NCBI GenBank assembly: GCA_041595255.1
Contig: JBFHKR010000132.1
Coordinates: forward strand, 1 to 7,352
From: PGYR01 sp041595255
GTDB lineage: Bacteria > Bacteroidota > Ignavibacteria > Kapaibacteriales > UBA2268
Length of the DNA stretch: 7,352 nt
Reading direction: 5' to 3'
Of this stretch, positions 1 to 5,729 are shown one piece after another. The stretch's first letter is position 1. Every line of letters begins with the position of its first letter. Both the position numbers and the translations under genes were made by a program. The notes below the pieces were generated by a model, which searched no databases, was not told where the DNA came from, and saw only the letters and a program-made list of their open reading frames with translations.

Positions 1-1332
1 GATTTAACTACAAGAACACTCTATGTTCACATTCAGGGTATAGATTATGAATATAATATTTCTAGTTTCTACGCTTTTGACCTTAACAATGGTGGACTTG
101 AACTAACGGAATGGCTTTTATGGGGGAATGGAACTGAAGGTAGAATAGCTGTAAGAAAACCTGAAAAAGTTATTTTCTATGAAGAAAATTTAGCACAGAA
201 TCCAATACCAACAGAAAACTTCACTAGGGATATAAGAAGAAAGCACTATGAGTTCAAAGATCACCTAGGTAATGTAAGAATAACTTACTCTGACTTGAAA
301 AATATGGTTGCCGCTAATGACTTTGCACTAGATTTGATAAACACGACTGGTTACTACCCATTTGGAATGCAAATGTCAGAAAGAACTTTTACTAATACTG
401 ATGCAATATTTTCTGATAAAGGACATCGTTATGGATTCAATGGTATGGAGAAAGATGATGAAGTTATGGGTGAAGGGAATAGTATAGATTTTGAAAATAG
501 AGTTTATAGTCCTAGAATTGCAAAATTCTTGTCTTTAGATAAACTAGCTATGAATTACCCAAGTCTAAGTGATTACTCTTATGTTGCAAATAATCCATTA
601 ATGTTTATCGATCCGGATGGAAAGGCGATTAAATTATCGGCTGCGTTTAAAGGTAATATTAATTTGAATAAAAGCTTTGAATTGATTACTTTATCATCCA
701 CAGCGAGGAGCTTTTTATCTAAATTTTATGATAATAGTAATGGAGTTTGGGTGGATAATGGCTTGTCTTGGTTTCATCAAGGACCTGTGGACAAATCTAA
801 TAATGGTAGCTTAGGTAATACAGACATCATTTTTAATGCTGAACATACTGCTAATTCTGACTACGCTGTTACACTTTTTTACATAATAGACAAGGACGGT
901 AATAGAATTGACTTAGATGACAAGGCTGCTTTAAAAAAATTAGATGCATCTGAAATAAATGAGAATACTAAAATAGAAATTGTAATAACTACAAATCTTT
1001 ACGAAACAGATAATCTAGGTAATACATTACAAACTGTTACTCATGAAATTGGAGTACATGCAACAGATATTGTCAATCTAATTCAGAAATTAAGAGATGG
1101 GGAAATTGAAGGAAAGGAATTCATCAATCAATGGAATAAGTTAAATGAAAATGAAGAGATTCTTAATCCTAATGAACAACACACGGAATTCGGAGAAGGA
1201 AAATCGTTAGATTTTGAGAAAATTTTCAAACAGATTCTAGAATCAGATGTTCCTTCGAAAAAGACTAAGAAGGATTATAAATATTGGGAAAATGATGATA
1301 AAGAATACCATAAAAAGAAATATAAAAGATAA
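1..1332 (+). CDS. RHS repeat-associated core protein, C-terminal part with toxin-like tip (5' end outside window)
   Basis: The frame is open from base 1 and gives 443 residues. Residues 81-93 carry the bacteroidetal RHS core motif KDHLGNVR, 118-122 YYPFG, 144-162 the YGFNGMEKDDE..GEGNS block, and 204-208 the terminal DPDGK that usually closes the core. The usual DPR before the last core strand reads SPR here. RHS proteins form a shell that holds a C-terminal toxin. The tip (residues 209-443) is unrelated to the tip of the second RHS gene at 3197. It has HEIGVH at residues 348-353 (1042-1059), an HExxxH arrangement rather than canonical HExxH, a further His in NEQHTEFG about 40 residues on, and a Lys-rich tail. 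A metallopeptidase-like activity is possible but unproven. The internal TTG at 295 is not a real start. The 3' end overlaps the next gene by about 41 bp, typical of a toxin-immunity pair. Confidence 0.9.
   Translation, partial: DLTTRTLYVHIQGIDYEYNISSFYAFDLNNGGLELTEWLLWGNGTEGRIAVRKPEKVIFYEENLAQNPIPTENFTRDIRRKHYEFKDHLGNVRITYSDLKNMVAANDFALDLINTTGYYPFGMQMSERTFTNTDAIFSDKGHRYGFNGMEKDDEVMGEGNSIDFENRVYSPRIAKFLSLDKLAMNYPSLSDYSYVANNPLMFIDPDGKAIKLSAAFKGNINLNKSFELITLSSTARSFLSKFYDNSNGVWVDNGLSWFHQGPVDKSNNGSLGNTDIIFNAEHTANSDYAVTLFYIIDKDGNRIDLDDKAALKKLDASEINENTKIEIVITTNLYETDNLGNTLQTVTHEIGVHATDIVNLIQKLRDGEIEGKEFINQWNKLNENEEILNPNEQHTEFGEGKSLDFEKIFKQILESDVPSKKTKKDYKYWENDDKEYHKKKYKR
405..621 (+). repeat. RHS core end shared with 3256-3466 (copy 1)
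   Basis: This stretch, from a shared aatattttctgat to the DP.G motif, is homologous to 3256-3466. Both encode FSD.GHRYGF.G.EKDDE..GEGNS, then a PRI motif, NNP and IDP.G. This copy is two codons longer near the end. The similarity starts abruptly on the left and stops at the tip, as expected where tip cassettes recombine through RHS core homology. Confidence 0.75.
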
Positions 1333-1792
1333 TCAGAATTGCCTTAAGAAGACTATTTTGATTATATTGTTGTTTATGAATATAAACTTATACTCTCAGA
1401 ATCATATTGTTGTTAAAGAGTCAGGTGATACTATAAGGTTTAGTATTAGAGATTTGAGAGGTCATAGAGACAGGTTTGAAGATGGAAAGATCGTAAAGTA
1501 TTATGATAATGGGAAGCTTAAACTTGAAGCCTGGCAGAAAAGTGGTCATTTCAAAGGCATGTATATATTATATTACTCAAATGGGATAAAAAAAGAGGAG
1601 GGAATGATGATGGGAAGTCGAAAAATAGGAATGTGGATTTATTATACAAAATCAGGAGATGTTAAAGAAAAAGGATGTTATCTTAACGACTTAAGGGAAG
1701 GTTTATGGGAGATTTATAATGACAAAGGAGATATCGTTAGTAAACATTTTTACAATGCAGGACAGTTAATAAAAAATAAAGACGACCCTTAG
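1292..1792 (+). CDS. Exported MORN/YwqK-family repeat protein, candidate immunity protein for the upstream RHS tip
   Basis: 166 residues from ATG 1292 (ATG 1295 is equivalent). The frame is open back to 1247, but that start adds a very basic, unlikely extension. Residues 18-35 form a signal peptide: KK, a hydrophobic run, then LYS before Gln36, a likely SPase I site. The body has consecutive YxxGxxxxEGxxxxGxxxGxWxxYY-type units (YYDNGK at 70-74, YYSNGIKKEEG, KIGMWIYYTKSGDVKEKG, REGLWEIYNDKGD). This is the MORN_2 pattern of proteins annotated 'YwqK family antitoxin'. A GGGAA lies right before the start, but translation is probably coupled to the rhs gene, which it overlaps. The position makes it the likely immunity partner. 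An exported immunity protein suggests the toxin is met in the periplasm, but this is inference, since many MORN_2 proteins have no known toxin. Confidence 0.8.
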   Translation: MMIKNTIKRNIKDNQNCLKKTILIILLFMNINLYSQNHIVVKESGDTIRFSIRDLRGHRDRFEDGKIVKYYDNGKLKLEAWQKSGHFKGMYILYYSNGIKKEEGMMMGSRKIGMWIYYTKSGDVKEKGCYLNDLREGLWEIYNDKGDIVSKHFYNAGQLIKNKDDP

Positions 1793-1845
1793 AAGTTTTA
1801 TTAATCTTTAATCTAGTTTACCACTTTAATCTACATCTTTTCCAA

Positions 1846-1869
1846 TTGGCTTATAATTTTTAAAGCCAA
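1846..1869. other. Hairpin in intergenic region, not a clear terminator
   Basis: Seven-base perfect inverted repeat (ttggctt / aagccaa) around a 10-nt AT loop, about 55 bases after the stop of the YwqK-type gene. No T-run follows on either strand, so termination is only a possibility. The rest of 1793-1917 shows no coding sequence or other recognisable site. Confidence 0.35.
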
Positions 1870-1917
1870 CCAGTTATCTTACAATACCCATCAATATATT
1901 AAAAGTTCCAAAAAACA

Positions 1918-2007
1918 TTACTCAGCCACGATAAACTTAAACATCTCAACTATGTTACCAAAATTTTCATATCTTGTTATATCTGAATTCACAAATTTAA
2001 TTTTCTA
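1918..2007 (-). pseudogene. Remnant of a T9SS type A sorting domain (scar 1)
   Basis: Read on the minus strand, the segment ends in ...RYENFGNIVEMFKFIVAE followed by a stop (complement of 1918-1920). This matches the end of the intact sorting tail at 6408 (NGNKVETFKFMVVE, stop). An in-frame stop at 2005-2007 leaves only about 28 codons, and no upstream body of the gene exists. It is therefore a 3' fragment of a T9SS cargo gene. The 348-bp repeat starts immediately at its broken end (2009), so this is a rearrangement junction. Confidence 0.7.
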
Positions 2008-2008
2008 A

Positions 2009-2356
2009 TGAAAAATATAGCTTCAGTTAACGTGTTCTAATCAGGAGATTAAGTGATATGATTTTTTTCAGGAAAACCAATAAATGGTTATTAGTTCTAT
2101 TTATTTTTATGATGGCAGGAGGTAACTCTTTAGATGTCGTGCGTGATTCAATGTGGAAATACGGTGAAGGATATCATATAGGTGATTTCCTGGACTTTAC
2201 ACTTATCCAACAGTTCAAATTAGACAATAAAGGGAATCTTTTTGTTAATAATGAGCATAAGGTTAAAATTGTCAACTATACGAGTACTGAGTTAGTTATA
2301 GAGTCAAATGAAGGGCAGAAAGGATTTTATAATGTCTTCAATTAAGTTATAAAACT
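2009..2356 (+). repeat. 348-bp direct repeat, copy 1 (leader plus lipoprotein-like gene)
   Basis: Matches 4854-5201 without gaps at a constant offset of 2845 bp. The 49-nt leader before the start codon (2009-2057) is identical in both copies. Hand comparison of the 288-bp gene finds about 30 differences, concentrated in the first 70 codons. The last 25 codons and the 11 bases after the stop are almost unchanged. The left edge abuts the T9SS scar. Confidence 0.95.
2058..2345 (+). CDS. Small exported protein, paralogue of the lipoprotein at 4903 but lacking the lipobox cysteine
   Basis: 95 residues. The N-terminus has FFRK, a hydrophobic run to about residue 20, then AGGNS. The paralogue at 4903 has IGCNS here, so residue 22 has changed Cys to Gly (TGT to GGT) and lipidation is lost. 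The rest is 80% identical (19 differences in 95), with the conserved pieces WKY.EGYHIGD, IQQFKLD.KGNL and KIVNYTSTELVIESN.GQKGFYN. The alternating strands suggest a small beta-barrel or lipocalin-like fold; I cannot name the family. AGGAG at 2043-2047 lies 10 bases before the ATG. It is either a paralogue decaying in function or one that is now secreted or membrane-anchored. Its place in a toxin/immunity island makes an immunity or accessory role plausible but unproven. Confidence 0.75.
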   Translation: MIFFRKTNKWLLVLFIFMMAGGNSLDVVRDSMWKYGEGYHIGDFLDFTLIQQFKLDNKGNLFVNNEHKVKIVNYTSTELVIESNEGQKGFYNVFN

Positions 2357-2408
2357 GAAGAGGCTTTAAAACATAATTACTTAATCTAATAATTCGTGGA
2401 ATTTTAAT

Positions 2409-3002
2409 ATGCGCCAAATTCTTTCTATTTTAATACTTTTACTTGGTTGTAATGATAATAATTATAAGCATATTTCTAATAAAAATTATAGTCAATATGA
2501 TAGTCTCAAAATTAAATTTTTAGGGGAGGTAGAGATTAAGAACCCTATAGTGTTGAGATTTGTAGAAAAATATGATATTGAGAAATATAATTACTTACTA
2601 ATTAGTAAGGATTCTCTAGACCTTCTAGAAAAAGTAAAAGATAGTTCATTCATATATATTTTAGAAAACTATGGAGGACTTATGTTTGAATCAGAGAGAT
2701 TCAAGTATGTTCAAGAAATTTATAAATTAAAATATGATATTTGGATAGATTCTTTATATAATGGATTATCTAAGCTACTAAAACAATCTGAGAAAGATAC
2801 AATCTGGAAGTATACTGGAAAAACAAAAACAATTGATTCCTGGACTTATAACGAAGTACACTATTCTAAATTTTTACATTTCTTAGTGGATAGGAAGATT
2901 ATATGGATGCGTACCTCTAGAGATATGATAAATACAATTGATACTAATAAGAAAGGGTTAATTAGTGTTTATCTTCCAATATCTTGGGTTCGAGAAAAAT
3001 AA
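2409..3002 (+). CDS. Predicted lipoprotein of unknown function
   Basis: 197 residues. MRQILSILILLLGCNDNN is a compact lipoprotein signal with lipobox LLGC and Cys14. Asp does not directly follow the Cys, so outer-membrane or surface fate is open. The mature part is Lys/Tyr/Asp-rich and soluble with no family motif I recognise. A mid-region ESERFKYVQEIYKLKYDIW is helical, and WTYNEVHYSKFLHFL is aromatic-rich. It begins 63 bases after the paralogous lipoprotein-like gene, probably in the same transcript. The T9SS scar follows within about 15 bases of its stop. By position it is the variable second gene of a cassette whose first gene is the repeated lipoprotein; an immunity role is inference only. 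Confidence 0.7.
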   Translation: MRQILSILILLLGCNDNNYKHISNKNYSQYDSLKIKFLGEVEIKNPIVLRFVEKYDIEKYNYLLISKDSLDLLEKVKDSSFIYILENYGGLMFESERFKYVQEIYKLKYDIWIDSLYNGLSKLLKQSEKDTIWKYTGKTKTIDSWTYNEVHYSKFLHFLVDRKIIWMRTSRDMINTIDTNKKGLISVYLPISWVREK

Positions 3003-3007
3003 TTATT

Positions 3008-3076
3008 TAATATCGCTATAAACTTAAACATCTCAACTTCGTATCCACTGAATATCTTTAGTAATCTACCTAATTA
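3008..3076 (-). pseudogene. Second remnant of a T9SS sorting domain (scar 2)
   Basis: On the minus strand this reads LLKIFSGYEVEMFKFI, matching the GN.VE.FKFI end of a T9SS tail. The final V.E and stop are lost or shifted by a small deletion. The 21 bases at 3018-3038 are identical to 1931-1951 in scar 1 and differ at one base from 6421-6441 in the intact gene. An upstream stop at 3074-3076 leaves under 25 codons. The rest of the gap, to 3196, holds no gene I can support. Confidence 0.6.
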
Positions 3077-3196
3077 AAAGATGTCATAATGTTTTCTTGA
3101 ATTAGCTATAAGTTTTGTAATATTGGAATTGTTAATAATAGTATTATTTTCATTTCCAGGTAAAGTCTAAATTCGAGAAGTAATTATTCCTTTAAG

Positions 3197-4264
3197 ATGA
3201 AAAAATTTGATTATTCTAAAATTAAAACTTTTAACACAGCACTAAATAATCTAAGAATATTTTCTGATGAAGGACATCGATATGGTTTCCAAGGACAAGA
3301 GAAAGATGATGAAATTAAAGGGGAAGGGAACTCTTATAATACAACATTTAGGAGCTTTGATCCAAGAATTGGTAGATGGATGAGCCCTGATAGATTAATG
3401 GATTATTCAAGATCGCCATTTAATGGTCTAGGAAATAATCCTATTACTTCAATTGACCCTTCGGGTTTAAGAGAGTTTGATTCATACTCATCTTACAAAA
3501 CATTTGCAAGTGAGAATAATTTAGAAGTTTTAGGAAGAAACGAAATTGGTAGTCAAGGACATTGGCTTACTTCTGATAGAGTTGGAAATACCAGTGTTTG
3601 GGGAGCTGCTAACACTTACAACATTAGCCATAATGTCAAAAATCAATATAAGCCATATGAACAAGTTAGGGATTTCTATAAATGGGTAGATAACGAAGCT
3701 AGTTCTCTTGGACACGATGTAAAATGGATAAAAGGTGCACTTAGTTTAGTAAACAGGTTAGCCGACTATCTAGAAGTTGGTACTAGGTTAATTGATGATG
3801 ATGATGGTTTAGAGGACTTACTTTTTAAGCTAAATATTGGGATTCAAAATGCAACATTGTCATATTTTAATGATTTGTTATTTGGGAAATATTCAAAAAG
3901 TCCTTTAAAAGGTTTAAACGCACAATCTTGGGATGAAGCGTTCGTTAATTACGAACAAGGTCCAATTGCAACTGCTATTTACAAATCTGCAAGTCAAACT
4001 GCTCTAATTTCTATGAATCATATGGCAAACGGTGAATTTGGAACTTGGTATGGATTTCTAGGTTTTGCTGTGGGAAGCACACCACATTTCAATTGGTTTA
4101 ATGCATCAATATTGACTACACAAGCTAGAATAGATATTCCATTATTAATGATGTACCCTAGTACTTATAAGCCAAAATGGAAAGGATTTCAAAACAAAGT
4201 TACTAAAGATGGTACATTGAATCGAAGATGGTTAAATATTTTTCAAGGTCTTAAAGTTAGGTAA
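3197..4264 (+). CDS. Headless RHS C-terminal cassette: short core end plus a variable tip
   Basis: 355 residues from ATG 3197. An in-frame stop at 3161-3163 shows that no long RHS body precedes it. Residues 21-90 are the last part of the RHS core (HRYGFQGQEKDDEIKGEGNS, FDPRIGRW, NNPITSIDPSG), homologous to 405-621. Here the DPR motif is intact. The tip (91-355) differs wholly from the first gene's tip. It includes YEQVRDFYKWVDNEASSLGHDVKW (about 154-177), then PLKGLNAQSWDEA...YEQ...IYKSAS (236-265) and a hydrophobic, aromatic stretch at 266-305. I have the impression that RDFY.WVD and LKG...WD...EQ..I..LY recur in other bacteroidetal RHS tips, but I know no assigned activity. No signal peptide is seen. 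It looks like a displaced tip kept as a recombination donor or silent toxin store. Without the shell it may not be delivered. Confidence 0.85.
   Translation: MKKFDYSKIKTFNTALNNLRIFSDEGHRYGFQGQEKDDEIKGEGNSYNTTFRSFDPRIGRWMSPDRLMDYSRSPFNGLGNNPITSIDPSGLREFDSYSSYKTFASENNLEVLGRNEIGSQGHWLTSDRVGNTSVWGAANTYNISHNVKNQYKPYEQVRDFYKWVDNEASSLGHDVKWIKGALSLVNRLADYLEVGTRLIDDDDGLEDLLFKLNIGIQNATLSYFNDLLFGKYSKSPLKGLNAQSWDEAFVNYEQGPIATAIYKSASQTALISMNHMANGEFGTWYGFLGFAVGSTPHFNWFNASILTTQARIDIPLLMMYPSTYKPKWKGFQNKVTKDGTLNRRWLNIFQGLKVR
3256..3466 (+). repeat. RHS core end shared with 405-621 (copy 2)
   Basis: Homologous to 405-621, as described there. The match begins at residue 21 of the headless cassette. The 20 residues before it (MKKFDYSKIKTFNTALNNLR) do not resemble core, which marks the left break point of the cassette. 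Confidence 0.75.
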
Positions 4265-4266
4265 TT

Positions 4267-4641
4267 ATGGTTAATACATTAATATGGATATCAACGATAA
4301 TATGTTTTATATTGACTATTATCTTTATGAACATTTATGGAAAAAATTCAGGATTTATTTTTCCTATAGTTCTTATACATCTAGGTTGTTCTTTTATTAT
4401 GCTATGTGTTGCGGTCATTTTATATAACTTTGAAATAATTAATGACACTTTTAAATATTTAATTTCATTTGCTATATCATTTATTCTTATTGTTTTAATT
4501 TTAAACCATCTCGATGGTTCAAATATTCTACTTGATATAAATGAACCTTATTTCGTAAGAGATTTTATGACAATACTGTTCCCTTACATATTGTCAAATA
4601 TAATATGTTTTATTATTCTTTTTTTTTACTCGAAAAAATAG
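4267..4641 (+). CDS. Four-helix integral membrane protein, candidate immunity protein for the headless RHS tip
   Basis: 124 residues, starting 2 nt after the RHS stop, so translation is very likely coupled. Four hydrophobic segments are visible at about residues 3-25, 28-52, 60-80 and 99-121. A short polar loop (NHLDGSNILLDINEPYFVRD) separates the last two. The C-terminus is YSKK. There is no catalytic motif and I do not recognise the family. Small polytopic proteins encoded directly after a toxin tip are often immunity proteins against membrane-acting or membrane-entering toxins. Here that role rests on position and topology alone. Confidence 0.75.
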   Translation: MVNTLIWISTIICFILTIIFMNIYGKNSGFIFPIVLIHLGCSFIMLCVAVILYNFEIINDTFKYLISFAISFILIVLILNHLDGSNILLDINEPYFVRDFMTILFPYILSNIICFIILFFYSKK

Positions 4642-4758
4642 TGTCCCCTATGATAAATAATATTCACTTATTTGTAATCCTTTTAATTGGTGAAACGTTG
4701 TAACTTATCAAACTAGAAAAAAAAGTAAAAATGCAAGAAAAACTTATCCCGTCGATTT

Positions 4759-4778
4759 CCTCTTAAAGATTTAAGAGG
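4759..4778. repeat. Palindromic hairpin in a GGGTTAGGG context
   Basis: Perfect 8-bp stem (cctcttaa / ttaagagg) with loop agat, flanked by atcccgtcgattt on the left and gttagggtgattt on the right. On the minus strand it reads CACCCTAACCCTCTTAAA... This is like the CCCTAACCCCCTTN..AAGGGGG palindromes scattered between genes in bacteroidetal genomes. It has no T-run and so is not itself a typical terminator. The interspersed-repeat identity is from memory of the pattern, not a search. Confidence 0.5.
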
Positions 4779-4805
4779 GTTAGGGTGATTTGAATTAAAA
4801 AGTAG

Positions 4806-4832
4806 AGACATATTGTTGATGTCTATTTTTTT
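4806..4832 (+). terminator. Rho-independent terminator after the RHS/membrane-protein pair
   Basis: Six-base stem agacat / atgtct with a 7-nt loop (attgttg), followed by a and seven T. It lies 165 bases after the membrane protein gene and would close the RHS cassette transcript before the second lipoprotein unit. The stem is short and AT-rich, so efficiency may be modest. Confidence 0.6.
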
Positions 4833-4853
4833 CCTATTTTGTATTAACTGACT

Positions 4854-5201
4854 TGAAAAATATAGCTTCAGTTAACGTGTTCTAATCAGGAGATTAAGTG
4901 ATATGATTTTTTTCAGGAAGACCAATATTTGGTTTTTAGTTCTATTAATTTTTGTGATGATAGGGTGTAACTCTTTAGATAATGTGCGTGAATCAAGATG
5001 GAAATACGTTGAAGGATATCACATAGGCGATTTGCTGAACTTTACACATATCCAACAGTTCAAATTAGATGATAAAGGGAATCTTTACATTAAAAATGAG
5101 CATAAGGGTAAAATTGTCAACTATACGAGTACTGAGTTAGTTATAGAGTCAAATGATGGGCAGAAAGGATTTTATAATGTCTTCAATTAAGTTATAAAAC
5201 T
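4854..5201 (+). repeat. 348-bp direct repeat, copy 2 (leader plus lipoprotein gene)
   Basis: Gapless match to 2009-2356. On the left this copy runs into actgacttgaaaaatat, of which 16 bases (4848-4863) are identical to 290-305 inside the RHS core (codons for SDLKN). The leader therefore seems to begin inside a fossil of RHS core sequence. On the right the match stops 11 bases after the stop codon, and the following genes are unrelated. Confidence 0.95.
4903..5190 (+). CDS. Small lipoprotein, paralogue of 2058-2345
   Basis: 95 residues. FFRKTNIWFLVLLIFVMIGCNS is a lipoprotein signal: basic start, hydrophobic core, and lipobox MIGC with Cys22 as the lipidated residue. The mature part is about 73 residues, with conserved WKY.EGYHIGD, IQQFKLD.KGNLY and KIVNYTSTELVIESNDGQKGFYN, probably a small all-beta fold of unknown family. 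AGGAG lies 10 bases before the ATG, inside the 49-nt leader shared identically with copy 1. It follows the terminator at 4806-4832, so it probably has its own promoter. The next gene is 26 bases downstream. Relative to copy 1 most codon differences change the amino acid. This copy keeps the functional signal and is the better guide to the ancestral protein. Confidence 0.8.
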   Translation: MIFFRKTNIWFLVLLIFVMIGCNSLDNVRESRWKYVEGYHIGDLLNFTHIQQFKLDDKGNLYIKNEHKGKIVNYTSTELVIESNDGQKGFYNVFN

Positions 5202-5216
5202 CAATAAGGGTTTAGA

Positions 5217-5624
5217 ATGGAAGTTTTATCATTTATAACTATAGACAAAACAATATTAGGCCATTTTAAGGGTTTTATACAATCATATCCAAAATTAATT
5301 TTAGGCGGTCAGGATGAAGACACAGAGTATTATATAAACCCCAAAACAGATAGAAACGAGATTTATTTTCATTTTATCCCAGAAGATGTTAAAAAACAAT
5401 TTGAATATAATTACACACTAGAAGATCAAAACAAAATAGAATCGTATTTAGGAGCAAAAGATTTATTAATTTTTGATATTCAATATAAAGATGAAAAAGA
5501 ATTAATTCATTTGTTAGGAAGTTTTGATTTTTATTTAAGAAATAAATGTCCAGAGATTAATTCAGTAGTACTAATACATCATCCTTTTAAAGGGATAAAG
5601 AAATTAGAGCAATTCACATATTAA
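5217..5624 (+). CDS. Small soluble protein of unknown function, candidate immunity protein
   Basis: 135 residues, acidic, with no signal peptide or membrane segment. AAGGG at 5206-5210 is 6 bases before the ATG, a good ribosome site for this genome. Visible features are ITIDKTILGHFKGFIQSYPKL near the start, a charged middle (YYINPKTDRNEIYFHFIPED), and a C-terminal alpha/beta part with FDIQYKDEKELIHLLGSFDF and SVVLIHHPFKG. I do not recognise a family. It follows the repeated lipoprotein by 26 bases and is probably co-transcribed. It occupies the same place as the 197-residue lipoprotein after copy 1 but is unrelated to it. A cytoplasmic immunity role is plausible from context only. It faces the Imm11-like gene convergently across 105 bases of AT-rich sequence without a clear terminator. 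Confidence 0.7.
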   Translation: MEVLSFITIDKTILGHFKGFIQSYPKLILGGQDEDTEYYINPKTDRNEIYFHFIPEDVKKQFEYNYTLEDQNKIESYLGAKDLLIFDIQYKDEKELIHLLGSFDFYLRNKCPEINSVVLIHHPFKGIKKLEQFTY

Positions 5625-5729
5625 ATAAGGCATCACTATCTTAATAAATAGCAATTATAATAATTAATATTAAGGAAGAATTAAAAAGCTAGAGTGTCGC
5701 CTTTTGGTTTACAAAAATATAATTAATAA

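Noticed and set aside
3109..3118. TAAGTTTTG resembling a -7 box before the headless RHS gene
   Set aside because: It has one base too many for the consensus and no TTG at the right upstream distance.
3151..3196. Possible RHS core leftover (FPGKV, like the PGR that follows YYPFGM) before the headless cassette
   Set aside because: Only about five residues match, the frame differs from the cassette and stops interrupt it; this is not above chance.
3530..3715. Minus-strand open frame of 61 codons
   Set aside because: It lies wholly inside the headless RHS gene and shows no motif or ribosome site; it is a shadow of the plus-strand gene.
4504..4519. Inverted repeat aaccat / atggtt
   Set aside because: It lies in the coding sequence of the membrane protein, has no T-run and is explained by codons.
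4813..4841. Possible Bacteroidota promoter (TTG, 19 bases, TATTTTG) before the second lipoprotein gene
   Set aside because: The -7 element is one T short of TAnnTTTG, the elements overlap the terminator, and the sequence is not shared by copy 1, so it is only a candidate.
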